Source: Colias croceus
Taxonomy: Eukaryota; Arthropoda; Insecta; Lepidoptera; Pieridae
NCBI RefSeq assembly: GCF_905220415.1
Contig: NC_059566.1
Coordinates: 1,054,001 to 1,118,000 of the forward strand
Direction of reading: 5' to 3'
Length of the DNA: 64,000 nucleotides
Shown: positions 1-14,100 of the stretch, one piece after another
Layout of the letters: every line of letters starts with the position of its first letter
Numbering within the stretch: the stretch's first letter is position 1
Translations under genes and position numbers: made by a program
The notes under the pieces: model-generated
Database searches by the model: none
The model's input: the letters and a program-made list of their open reading frames with translations, nothing else
Told to the model about the DNA's origin: nothing

Positions 1-78
1 GCGTGTCAGGAGTGAAACTTCTGTGTATTCAAAATCGTGCTCGTCCATGACGTGACGATATTGAAATGACTATTATAC
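1..78 (+). repeat. MITE family A fragment (truncated at window edge)
   Basis: The stretch matches the family seen whole at 1893-2032 and 43234-43388: a GTGTCAGNAGTGAAACTTCT start, then an internal CCATGACGTGACG block. Only the left part is present. Positions 79-250 hold no recognisable gene. Confidence 0.55.
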
Positions 79-255
79 AGGGTATCACGGATGTACTATC
101 GTATACCTAATGTAGCATATAGTGTTTAACCTTCTGATGCTGTAAAAATTATTTATAAAATCCGGTCGTGCAGGAAAAATTATCTCGAAACTTTTCAATA
201 AACTTCGTGTTCGTAACCATAACTACTCGCGAGCGTTATACATAAGCGGTCTTTG

Positions 256-880
256 AAATGAAATGAAATGAAATAATTTAATTGCAGGAATTGTGGTCAA
301 CTACAAGGTTTTACAATATATTACAATAAAGTCCGCACAATTCGCCATACAAACATACGCCACACATACGCCATGGCATACAAATATTTATGTGTTTAAC
401 TAACTAAAATACAATATATTTTTAGATTAATTTTACATTACAGTTATTATTATTTATTATCTGTAGTGTTTACAAGCAAATAACTCATTTATATTATAAA
501 AGCAATGCCATTGCAGCCACTTTTTTAATTTAAGTTTAAACAATTGCACGGGCAATTCCTTAAATGCCATTGGGATTCTATTATGTATATATCTTCGCAC
601 TCATAACATGACTGTTTTTGCTAGGTACATAAAGCAGTGCGACAAATTGGAAGTTGCAATCTGTGAGTATCCCTGGTTGGGTACTGACTATTTTGACAAC
701 TTTTAATGTACATAATATAGGGATGCTGTTTCACAAATATTCCAACCTCCAAGATGTATAAGGAAGTAAGTGTTAAAAGTCCGAGTCGTTTAATTAAGTC
801 TCGACAACTTTCTAAGGGCCCTACTCCACATATTGCTCTGATACACATTTTCTGACCTCGAACGCTATGCTTAACCATTT
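256..880 (-). mobile_element. non-LTR retrotransposon 3' fragment (RT C-terminus)
   Basis: The reverse strand encodes an 85-residue relic (878 down to 621) with the GVGPLESCRDL..LGLLTLTSLYILEV pattern seen at the C-terminus of many lepidopteran LINE ORF2 proteins. The 3' end at low coordinates carries a short AAATG tandem repeat (256-277) in place of a poly(A) tail. It is 5'-truncated and inactive. Confidence 0.7.
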
Positions 881-900
881 GATGAATAATGTATACTCAC

Positions 901-1571
901 TTGTCTTTTTAGTGAACTGCAACAGTTTTCTGACACAATTCTCGAGAGCTGAAATAAAATAAAATAAAAAATTTTAACATTTTTTTAAATAAAATCTGAA
1001 TGAATAAATTGTATTGAAGCGTACATTCAACAAATAGTAATAAAATACATTTTTATAAAATTTAAAAATTTTATGCTGAAAAATTGAAAATTAATCTCAT
1101 TTTTTAACTTTATAAAAAGTAAATATTCATATTATAAATAATATTTTTTACTTTATTTTTTTTTAATGTGTAACTAACGTAAAAATAAATAAAATAACTT
1201 ACTCTGTGTTTTGCTTAAAGTGATGAAAATATTGAAGAATTGGATGACATCTGTAAAAAGGTGAAATTATTTAATTTTGATAATTTGTGATAATATCGCT
1301 CAGCCGATTTGGATAGAATTAGCAATAAAATATAGATATCTTTACTAATATTATAAAGCTGAACAGTTTTTATTTTGTTTGTTGCACACCCAAATCTCAG
1401 GAACTACTGGTCCGATTTGAAAAATTCTTAGTTAGATAGCCCATTTATTGACGAGGGCTATATCATCACGCTAAGACCAACAGGAGGTAATAAATTTTGT
1501 AATTTATTAGATTTTAAAAAACTTACCAGTCCTTGTGTGTTTGTGGATGATGTCGAAACATTCGAATAGTC
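901..1571 (-). CDS. exons 20-22 of the micro-exon gene, one 16-residue repeat each
   Basis: Exons 1571-1527 (45 nt), 1250-1203 (48 nt) and 948-901 (48 nt) encode LFECFDIIHKHTRT, VIQFFNIFITLSKTQ and LENCVRKLLQFTKKT, each preceded by a G, D or T from the split junction codon. Donors are CTG|GTAAG, AGA|GTAAG and CAA|GTGAG, and all three acceptors end in CAG. For the middle exon, frame 0 contains a stop while phase 1 is open, which supports the phase. The introns here hold a Helitron-like fragment (1339-1491) and short AT-rich DNA. Confidence 0.78.
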
Positions 1572-4500
1572 CTGAAAAATAGTTATATTTTATATCATTA
1601 CAATTTAAAAGTATATAATTAATTTTTGAAGTGAAACTTCTTTATCGGGGTTGGAAAAATATTTAGTGTAACATTTTTTTCGTTACGCGTGACATTTTTC
1701 CGTTACGCGCCATCTTTTTCTTATCCCTACCACGCGTGATTCGACGTATTTCTGTAAAGTTGCATATAGTAAATTATTTTTTGAAAAATAAGGTCATAAA
1801 GAAGTTTCACTTCTTACGTGTGTACACTAGTACCAACACACTTTTTTTTCATTCATCATCACCATCATCATCATCATCATCATTTAAAAAAAGCGTGTGT
1901 ACCGAGCACACATGTCAGAAGTGAAACTTCTTTAGCTAGATTCAAAGATACCATAATCGCCTTACTCCATAACGTGACGGTATTGCCATGATGCGACCTT
2001 GAAATTTTTCTCTCAATAAAGAAGTTTCACTTATAAAAAAAAACGGGTTGCACTCCGGGAGTGCCGGCAGAAGTGAAAACTTGATTATTAACGTTCAGCA
2101 TTTTTGATATTTTGGAATGGTATCCGTCTTACGCATGGAATATAAGGGCTAAAAAAAAAGTCCGTCTTACGCTTTTTCGATCAGGCCACGTGTCCTGACG
2201 CGAGTTTAAGATTTTATACCCAACGCCGCTACAGAAGTTTTCACTTCAATAAACTTTCGAGTAAGGGCTGATTTTTCAATCGTTGGTTAAAACTTATTCA
2301 TCGAATAACGTAACTACCATTTTAAAAATGTATTCTAATTGTCCGCATTTGACAGTTTACAGGTAACATTTTAAAATGTTCGTGTAACACTTTATTGGAC
2401 GGATAAATTTTAACCAAGGATTGAAAAATCGGCCCTAAATAAACTACTTACCATGAACATTTAACAAGGAATATATTTTAGTGATGGCGGTCGTCAAATT
2501 CGTTGTTTTTGTTATACGTAACAATGTTTTGAATATAACAATAATATCTATTGTTGTGTAGATCTTGAAGCGACGTATTATTATGAAGATGTCTGAAAAA
2601 AAAATATATTTATAATATTATTTACAGAAAATCAAGCTTAAATATGAAAAAATATTGTACATTTTTTTTTGAATATATGTTCATTTTTCTGTATTGGAAA
2701 TATATACAAAAATAGAGAAAAAATGATTATTATATTTTAATAAAATCACTTTATAAGTAAGGACATGAAAATATAGGTTCAAAAATCTCTATGGAAATTA
2801 ACAAATTATTTTTAAACCGGCTTTAACATTCTAAGTTAAATATTTTTAACTATACACCTGTTTTTGAAGAAATCACAATATTATTTATTAAAATTATTCA
2901 AAAAAACTAAAACATTATTTCTGTTGCATTCAAAATACTTTAAATTGTTAGCATATTATTGTCTTTAAAAACCATATCAAAGTCGGTTTACTTGTTTTAT
3001 TGCTGTTCTCATACAGTTAAAGAAACTTACCAGTTTCCCTTGTAATGGTAGTAATAATTCTCCATGCGTGAATTATAGCTGAAAATGAAAAAAAAATATA
3101 AGAATAAAAATTATATATTTATTATTTATTAATCTACACTATACTATAAAGAGGAAAACTTTGTTTGTTTGTTTGGTTGTAATGAATAGGCTCATGAACT
3201 ACTGGACCGATTTTAAAAATTCTTTCACCATTCGAAAGCTACATTATCCACGAGTAATATAGGCTATATAAATTACATCTATAAAGCTATGTTTTTGAGC
3301 CCGATTAAGTTTTGAGGTAAAAAAAAAACCAAGCACATTTTTTAAAGTCGGTTGAAAACGTAAAAGATAAATTGAAAATTAACTTACTTCTAGTTTCAGT
3401 TATTTTTATGAGTTGCCTGAAGAAATCTATTATGTCTGTGTGGCCTGATTCCTTCTGAATATTCTCCAGAATTGTCAGGACGTCGGCTGCAAAAGATAAA
3501 AGATTCAGTATAAAAGATACGGAGTAAAAGATAAAAAATAAAAGATTAAAAGTATAAGACAGTAAAAAAGGTGAAATATGAAATGTAAATTGTCTTTTTG
3601 AAGAATATATTTGCGTATTATTATAGACATATTATAAAATATTTAAAAGCATTTTAATACTCTCAAAAAAAATGTTCTTTTTTTATATCTTTTTTGGTTG
3701 CGGCTTTCAAAATTCACCATAAAACCTTATTTTTTACATATTTATATTATTTATCCATAAAATATATTTACCATTAGTTCTTGTCAGACTGGATATATCT
3801 CTAAATGCCTCTTCTAAAGTTTTCTTTTGTGTCAAATCCAAAATACTTTGCAAGAAATGGAGTGGGTCCCGTTTTCTTGTTATGTTGTTGATACGTTGGA
3901 ATAACTGGGTAATTGCTGTAAGAAAAAATAAATAAAAAAATATATTTTTTTATTTTTTTTTATGAATATTTTAAGAATAAACTTTGAAGAAGTAATCTGT
4001 AAAGTATACTTTTATCAAAATGTAGTTTCAAATCAAATAGATATATAGTCATTTTTTAGATAAGTCTAAATTAAAAAAAGAGCGTGTGTGTCGAGCACAC
4101 GTGTCAAAAATCACAATTATTGTTTTATGTATGTATGAAAGTAACTCTTTTATTCAATTTAGGGCTGATTTTTCAATCCTTGGTTAATATTTATTCGTCG
4201 AATAACGTATTAAACTACCATTTCAAAAATGTATTCTTTACCCGTCTTTGACAGTTTACAGGAGACATTTTAAAATGTTTGGGTAATACTTCATTGGACG
4301 CATAAATTTTAACCAAGGATTGAAAAATCGGCCCTTAAAGTATATAAATAACTTTATTTCATAAAATATAACTTATTTAATGTAAATTATAATAAATGTT
4401 TTTTCTTTCATTCTTTCTAAATTCCCCATTTCCCATACTCACTCTTAACGTTGAAAACTCTGCGAATTATTATGACAATTCTGTCGATTCTTGTTTCTCC

Positions 4501-5075
4501 TGTGATCCTGTACAATGAAGTAATGACGTCCCTCAAGTTAATTCTGCCTGTATCTTCTAAAATTTGTTCAACTGCATATCTGAAATCTGTGGAAAATAAT
4601 ATTTAAATTAGTTAAAAATACAAAAAAAATCACTTTAGTAAGTCATGAAAAAAACACCGTTTAATCTATACTATAAAGCTGAAGAGTTTGTTTGTTTGTT
4701 TGAACGCCATAATCTCAAGAACTACTAGTTAGATGATATTATTGTATTGTCACCGATCCTTGATAAGTGTACAAAGTTTGAATTAAATCTGTACCTTTAA
4801 AATCAAAATCGAGTCTAAAGGAGTCGGTTACAAACAAACATACAGGTGAGGATCATAAAAAATGAAAAAGTTACTGAAGTAAATGTAACTTAATTGCAGT
4901 CAGAGTTATTACAGTAAATGAAAGTAATTGGCATAAATTACATTTACTTTGTTTACTTTTAGCAAAGTAAATTTAACTTATTGGCAATACTAATTATTAT
5001 ATAAGTAAATAGTATAACCGATAAAAAAGGTTACTAAAGTAAATGTAAAGATTATTTTGTACTTTGTTTTCGTAT

Positions 5076-5106
<31 letters not shown>

Positions 5107-8100
5107 GATAGGGAAGAGCTTGACCACAATCTCGCCTGATGTTAAGCTGAGATGTGGTCTAAGATGGTACGCGCTTCCCTAGAAGGTACCTGTTCACTCT
5201 ACGCTTGAAGACCCCCATATTGTACTCGTCGGGGAACACAGATTCAGGAAGCATGTTCCAGTCCCTTGCGGTTCGGATAAAGAATGTGGAATCGAACCGC
5301 TTAGTCCGGGTACATGGAACGTCCACCATATGGCGATGCCTAGAATCTGTGCGCCTCGACGATCGATGGAAGAACGGGGATGGCGGAACAAGATCGTGCA
5401 GTTCCGCAGCGCACTCACCAAAGTGTATCCGATAGAAGACCGATAAGCTAGCCACTCTACGGCGGTGACCGAGGCTCTGGAGTTTTCTGCCTACAAGATC
5501 ATCGTCGTTAATGAGCCTCTTGGCACGCCTCTCTATCGCCTCAAGCGCCTCCAGCTGGTACTTGGCGGAACCATCCCAGAGGTGAGAGCAGTATTCCATA
5601 CACGATCGGACTTGTGCCTGATAAAGATTGAGCAACTGTCCCGGGCTGAAATACTGTCTCACCTTCGCCAGAATTCCAAGCTTTTTTGAGGCAACTTGGG
5701 CTTTTGATTCTATGATGGAACCAAAGTTCAGAGTAGGCGTTAAGGTGATACCAAGAAGCTCGAGGTGGTTAGTTATCGGCACGGACACACCTTGGAAAGT
5801 CGGAGTCAGATGGAATGGACTCCGTTTAGCGGAGAATAGACAAGCCTGGGTCTTAGACGCATATTCATATAAATTAAAAGTTTTCTCTACAAAAATGGGG
5901 CAAAATAATAATATTTTAATATATTAAAATAATTAACTTACTAGACAATCCAGTGAAATCCTTGATAATCCAGATACATTTAGCGAAACTGCTTTCATTC
6001 AACAGTCTCTTCAATTCAATGGGCCCTTCTCCGAGTTCTGGAAAAAGTTATTTATTTATTTCTATTTATTTTTTTATTAATTTGACTGGCCGGTTGGCTT
6101 GGTTGGTAGTGGCCCTGCCTTCCAAGTCACTGGTCGTGGGTTCGATTCCCACCCGGGGCAAATATTTGTGTGATGAAAATGTTTGCTCCGTGTTTGGCTG
6201 TTAATTATCTATATATATGTATTTATTTAAAATTATATATGTATGTTTATCAGCCATCTGGTTTCCATAACACAAGCGAAAGCTTAGTATGGGATTAGAT
6301 CGTGCCGTGTGTGAAAAATGTCCCGAAATATTTATTATTGTTTATTATTATTATTTATTGATTATAATAATTCGTTTTTTTTATATTGTCTCCTAATACA
6401 TCCTCCTTATAAAGCTTTGTTACCATTTTTAAAAATTGGAGTAATTTGTGTATCATTTTTATCATATAATATAAATTATTATTTTTCGAACACTTCATTG
6501 ATAGTTATAAAGTTTTTTCTTACCATTTACTCTCATGGCTCCCATAAGGCTGTTGAAAGTTGCTTCCCAATCTGCGAAAAAATACTTTTATTTTGCATTT
6601 GCAAATTTTTGTAAGGTGTTTCTCAATGTTAGCCAGAAGGGCTTCTACATTTTAACGCGGACGCGGGTGTGAACTGAAGGTTCACCCTGGTAGCGACATG
6701 CACAAGGGCGTCCCCCCTTGACGGGGACCACGAACCTCGGCTTGAGCTGTCGCTTGAGTGGAGGAGGCCAGATGGGCCCTAATCGGACGGGTGCATTTGC
6801 AAAGAAAAAATGTTCAATTATATAAAAGATTTCTAAGAATTTCTATTTTAAAATAATTGAGTTTTTTCATCCTTGTACTAGTTACTAACAATTTAACGAA
6901 ATTTCGAAATTAACGAAAATATTTAAGACAAAAAAAAACTAATTTTACTCTGATACAGAGAGAGTATAATTATTAATAAACAAAAATTACTGTTAAAACA
7001 TACGAATATAGAAAAAATATTAAGAATTATATACAAAAAAATAACATTTTCTCACCAGGATCCGATTTAAGAGCTGAAAAAATTCCAGACAAAGCGGCTG
7101 GCCCTTCACCGGCTGTGATCTTATTGATGTAACTTTGCACACCGTCCAAACCTGTGGAAAATATAACATTATTGGCATTTTAATCAAAATAGGTTTTTAT
7201 TTTAATTGAAATAAATGAAAGAATTTTGCAAATGAATGCGATGAAAAAAAAATTATGTACATTGTACAATACAAAATTAAATTAAATTATCTATACTTAA
7301 TATTATAAAGCTGAAGAGTTTGTTTGTTTGTTTGAACGCGCTAATCTCAGGAACTACTGGTCCGATTTGAAAAATTCTTTCGGTGTTAGATAGCTCATTT
7401 ATCGAGGAAGGCTATAGGCTATATATCGTCACGCTAAGATAATTTAATTGAATCTTTATAATCGCTTAAATAATTTAATTGAATCTTTAAGATCAAAAAT
7501 ATTAGTTTCGCTTCGATAGTTTTTTTTACTTTACTATTAATAATTATTATCTTTATAAATAACTAGCTTACCACCCGCGGCTTCGCCCACTTTGTCTAAA
7601 ACCTTATTAATTATAAATTAAAACCTTCCTCTTGAATCACTCTATCTATTAAAAAAAACCGCATCAAAATCCGTTGCGTAGTTTATATATATATTATAGA
7701 TAATAATACATTTTATTAAATATATACCTGTGGGGTTTTGTATGCCTTGAAGTTGTTCTGCCTCGTGGTCGAAAATGTCAAGAACTTCAGGTAAAGCTGT
7801 GAATAAAAATATAAATAAATATATGAGAAGCAATTGGCGGCTTTATTGCTAAATAGCAATCTCTTCCAAGCAACCAGTGCCAAGTAGAAAGTTTCAATGC
7901 AAAATTAGATTTTATACCAATTTTTTCATAAATAAAATTATTTTAAGAATGTTTCTCTTTTTTGCTAAAAAAAAGCAAGTTTGGAGTAATAATTATTGAC
8001 TTAATGAAAAAAAACATTTTGCAGTAAATTTTTTTCGGTTCATCTAAAATTTTAGGAAAGAAAATGCATTACTTAAAAACATGAGTAACTATTCCATTCA

Positions 8101-11100
8101 AATTGCTCAATTGCTTTTCGTGCGTTTTTACATAATATAAAAATATAAGTTATTTGCAAATAATATTTTATTAAGGGCTGATTTTTCAATCGTTGGTTAG
8201 AACTTATTCATCGAATAACGTATTAAACTACTGTAAGAAATAACACGCGAGGTCGGGTTAAATATTAGTTTGAATGTAATAAGAATGTACTGCGATTCTA
8301 CACAGCTACCTAATTGATGTAGGCAGTTGATAACAAATCTCAGAAAGTCAACGACTATTAGCAAAGTGAGGGTAGTTGGGTCGAACGTCGTATAAACAAT
8401 GTCTGATCCCCCCCCCCCCCCCACGGGCACGATTCGTACGATTGCGCCACGAGTCAAAGGAAAGCGGCAATTTATAGTATTCGACACAGTGACAAATATA
8501 TTGACAACTATTTATCCACAAAAATATTAAATCAAAAGTTACGTCCAACACTACTATTTCAAAATGTATTCTAATTGTTCGCATTTGACAGTTTACAGGT
8601 GACATTTTAAAATATTTGTGTACTTGTGTTCTTTAATGGACGGTTAAATTTTAACCGAGGATTGAAAAATCGGCGCTTAAAATAAAACAAAAACTACTTA
8701 CTCTTTCTACTAGACAGACGTTGTAAAAGTTCCCATACTCCTTCAATGTTATTGTGTCCAGTCAAAGGTTTCAATGCTTCAAAAGCTGTGTGAGGATCTG
8801 TGAAAATTAAACTCAAACTCAAACTCAAAATTAAAGTCGAACTAAAATTTGAAATTATAAGCTTAGCTTAGCATTAATGTCCCAATGTTACAAGATTTTT
8901 TTGAAGTGAAACTTCTTTATCGGGGTTGGAAAAAAATTTAGTGTAACATTTTTTCGTTACGCGTGACATTTTTCCGTTACGCGCCATCTTTTTCTTATCC
9001 CTACCACGCGTGATTCGACGTATTTCTGTAAAGTTGCATAAAGTAAATACTTACATATTTTTTTGAAAAATAAGGTCATAAAGAAGTTTCACTTCTTTCG
9101 TGTGTTTCACACGCACACATTTTCCTTTTTTAGGGTTCCGTAGCCAAAATGGCAAAAACGGAACCCTTATAGTTTCGTCATGTCCGTCTGTCCGTCTGTC
9201 CGTCTGTCCGTCTGTCACAGCCGATTTACTCGGAAACTATAAGTACTACAGTGATGAAATTTGATGGGAATATGTGTTGTATGAACCGCTACAAAAATAT
9301 GACACTAAATAGTAAAAAAAAGAATTGGGGGTGGGGCCCCCCATACATGTAACTGAGGGATGAAATTTTTTTTTTCGATGTACATACCCGTGTGGGGTAT
9401 CAATGGAAAGGTCTTTTAAAATGATATAAAGTTTTCTAAAAAACATTTTTCTTAAAGTGAACGGTTTTTGAGATATCAGCTCTCAAAGTCGTAAAAAGTA
9501 TGTCCCCCCCCCTCTATTTTTATAACTACGGGGTATAAAATTCTAAAAAAAATAGAGGTGATGCATGCTAATTAACTCTTTCAACGATTTTTGGTTTGAT
9601 CAAAGTATCTCTTATAGTTTTTGAGATAGGTTGATTTAACTGTAATTTATTATATTTGCTGCTACGGAACCCTTTGTGCGCGAGCCCGACTCGCACTTGG
9701 CCGGTTTTTTAATATTTTTTAATGAATATAAAAACAATCACTTATTATTTAAAAATATTTCTTACCTTGTTCACCGGTGAGCAGTCTCAGAAGTCGTAGA
9801 AGAGATTTGATGTCTGTAAAAATAATAAAAATTACAATTAAAAAACATTCGAATGAAAAAGTTCCTACAATCGTCTGCCAAAACTTTAAATTTTTTTATT
9901 TATTAGTTGTAGTAGTTAGGTAAGTAAAGAGACCTCATAATTCACTTTTTCAAACCTCTAAAAAATTTACAATCCTTAGAAAACAATACTAAATCGTCAA
10001 TTATTATAATAGTCATCCATATTGTGAAAAAATAAAAATAAAACAACCACAGTCTAAAAATTTTGTTTGTTTGTTTCTCTATCCCCATGAAATTAATATA
10101 CTTACGCGTAGTTCTAGATAGCTTGGCCATCATTTGTTCATAAAAACTCCATCCTCTTGAACCTCTGCACAGTTTCAGGAAATTGAATATTTGCGAATTC
10201 GCTATAATAATAAAAAATATATATTATTATAATGGTTGTTAATTATAGGGGAAAATGTTGTTTTGTTTGTTTATTATGATTAAATACGGCGGGATTTAGA
10301 ATTTTTTTTTAGTTACAGTTTAACTTTAAATTGAACGAATTATTTTTATTGTAATAATCATTTTAATTCGAACATATAAAATCTAAATATGGACATAAGA
10401 GAACTGCATATTTTCTTAAAATTAAAAAAAAAAAACAAATATTTTTTTCACAATAGAAAATCAGGAAAAATGAAAGAGTACCTAAGTATATAAAAATAAG
10501 TTTAATTTTATATATTTATTTTATAGTTACTTAAAATATAATTAAAATTAATTTACTTACATTTGAGATTCGTCACCTTCGATAAGTAGTTCAAGAATTG
10601 ATTCCTTTCTGTAAAAAAAAAACACAAATTAATAATTAATATAAAAAGTTAGTTAACTAACTTTATTTAAGTTTTATCATTACGTAAAATGCATTATTTG
10701 CATGAAAACATACAAATAATATAAATATTAAAAAATATGTAATTATGCCTGTCTATTACGTTAAAATTATTAACAAATATTTTATCAACGGGTGAAGCCG
10801 CGGTGCAAATCTAGTATATATAATATAGAGGCTAGAAATTAATAAGTGTTTTTCAAACTCAAACTCAAACTCAAACATTTATTTATTCAATTAGACTTCT
10901 TCAAGAAGCACTTTTGATAGGTACGTCATTACATATTTTAACATTTACCACCGATTCGGAAAGCAGTATCTACGGAGAAGAACCGGCAAGAAACTCCATA
11001 CCTGCTCTTTTTAATCATGTCAGTTTTAAAATTATTTAATTTTACAAAATACATAATATGTACTTTAAAACTTTAAAAAGCTTTAGTAATTTTATTAGTA

Positions 11101-14100
11101 AGCATTTTATACTAGATGTCGTTGTAAAAAATATCAAACTCAAACTCAAAACTCAAAACAATTTTTTATTCAATTAGACTTCTTCTAGAAGCACTTTTGA
11201 ATCGTCATTACATATTATTATATCCAATTTATTTCCTCCTTTTGTACGAAATCCATACTAATATTATAAATGCGAAAGTAACTCTGTCTGTCTGTCTGTC
11301 TGTTACTCAATCACGCCTAAACTACTGAACCAATTTGCATGAAATTTGGTATGGAGATATTTTGATACTCGAGAATGGACATAGGCTACTTTTTATTGCG
11401 AAATATGTACCACGGGCGAAGCCGGGGCGGACCACTAGTATTTAAATAAATAAGTTACTTCTTAAGTATAACTCCATTATTTACTTAGCAATGGTACACA
11501 TAAATTAAATATTAATTTATTATTTAATTATAATGTTTGTTCAAGTGAAATACAACTGCCTATTTCATGGTCTATTTGATTTTGAATAAAATAACGAACT
11601 ACGCCATATTTTGTTTGTTTAACTGTTGATAATTTGTATCCGTGAATATATTTTTGATTATTAACTTTTAAATAATAAAAACGTTTAAAATATACGAATT
11701 TTTAGTATACAGGGTTACTTGTAAAACACCAGCAACCTCGCAGGACAAGATAGCTAACATCATAAGTAACAACATTTTGTTCTACGACTTTTGGCATAAC
11801 GCAATAAATTATTTTTAAACATTGAGATAATATGAATATGGAGCAGACATCACGAACAAAATCTGTGCGCCAAGCGCGGCGGCGCGGGGCGCGCGAATGA
11901 CGGCTAGACAGTCATAGATTATGCGATGTCACTGACTCACCGCTATAGCGGCGACACTTTGTTTCATTCTGTCTATTTTATTGGGTGCCACTGATTACAT
12001 GCACGTTGACTTGAAATTTTCTTTGTACTTACTTAATATTTATTTTAGGTATAAACTGACTTTACTACGCGGGGCTAACTATATCTGGCATATAAGTAAA
12101 TAGTGACGTCATATGGAATAATTTAATTTTTTTCGTGTTTTAGGTTCAGTCAGGGAAGTTTTATTCCTTACAAATTGAGCCTTTTTTAGAAAAAAAATAA
12201 TTTTTCCCTTTCTTCACGGCCCAGACATGGAAACCTTGAATAGAAAAAATATTAATTACTTATCTCTGAACTAGCAGTCCGCCCCGGCTTCGCCCGTGGC
12301 ACATATTTCGCAATAAAAAGTAGCCTATGTTCTTTCTCAGGGTCTTAAGATTGTCTGTGCCAAAGGAGAATGCCCATGAAAGTATGGACCACAGTACAGT
12401 GTTGCGTCAATGCCAGAGTGGTTTTGGAGGGTTCTTCGATATTCAAAAGATTTTTACCAATTGATTTTTTTGTGATAAAAACAGGGGTTTTCAAGATATT
12501 GAGAAAAATGTGAAATAACCTCAAAACTTAAATAACCCCGATTTAGTTAGGTTTATGTGTGATTTAGGTAACATTTTATCGTCCATAGGTTATTTTTCGA
12601 TTACTTAACATATTATTTAATCTATGCGTAGAGCTTATGCTTTCAGACAAAGTCTATCTGTTCATCGGCTAGTGTAGGTAGGCACCAGAAATCTTCCGGG
12701 ACGGATTTCAAGAAAACCTAAATATATACTTAAAAAATGCCAATTGAGTTTTTATTCGGTTTATGTAATTCGGTTTATGTTGTTGTTGTTGTTGTTGTTT
12801 GAATCATTTTTTCACTACATATTCGAAGAAAGAAACAAATAAGAAATAACTGGTTACCTACCAAGCTATGTCATAATAATTTTTTTTTTATATATACATA
12901 TTTATATTATTTTACTTCACTATCTTTGTTAAAACAACCTACAGTGTATAAACAATACCTTAAAGAGTGATTTTATGTTAATTGATTTTTTTTTATAATT
13001 CAATGAAAACAATAATCGATATTAATACATTTAGCTATTTACCATAGTAAATGTAATAAGTTACCGCTTGGTTACCGTGGTAACCTGTAATGGACACTAA
13101 TTAATCTATAATAATGGATCTAAACAATTACATGTCTTATTAGATTTTACAAAACATTCCCTGTTCAAAATATATTTTCCGATGGTAAGAAGGCCTCTAA
13201 ATTGCCGAGATTTTTTTTTAATAGTATTGTTGTCTTGATGCATGAGAAAAACCAGTACCAAAAATGGGCATTCTCCTTTCATCAAAATCGGTCCAGTAGT
13301 TTATGAGCCTATTAATTACAATCAAACAAACAAACAAAGTTTTCCTCTTTATAATATTAGTGCAGATAAATAAATAATAATTCAATTATACGTTCAAGTC
13401 AGTAGCTTATACAATATCAATTAAAAACTTGATTAAAATCAATTAACAAAAAAAATTGGTGATTGAGTAATTGATTTTCATATTTCATGATTTCACCTTT
13501 TTTCAATTAACAACCAGTCTATGCTTTTCTAAATATGTAAAATTATTATTTTATACTATAAAAATATACGCCAGCAAATATTACTAACAACACTTATTTC
13601 ATTCCCAATGTCATATCTTAAATTTTTAATCTATGACAAAATGTCGCCCGCCAAAAATTTTGCTCTAACTAAGTTTTAAAAATTATTATCTAATTACTTA
13701 CTGATGAAAAGTTATTCCTTTGCACTTTTCCGTATTCTTTGTATTATTTGTGCAATATCGTAACACACACGTAGACATATTTGATGCGTTTCACTTTAAA
13801 ACAAATAAAAAATGAGCGTGACGTTCGCGCCAATGAGCGGAGCAAGCGACTGAGTGCAGTTACGCCAGATGACGTATGTTGAGCGGAACATATGTGATGT
13901 AGGCGGTATCGACTCCATATTAATATTATCTCAATGTTTTTAAATGATTTTTTAAGCTTTTATAGTACTCTCCTAACATTTTGTAACTTGTCTATGTTCT
14001 ATTCATTATCGGATGGACGACGCAACGCCCCCTTCCCCCTCTCGTTCGCTCCTTGTTTACGTAATTTTTGGGATGCGCGTAGAGTTTATAATATTCAAAT

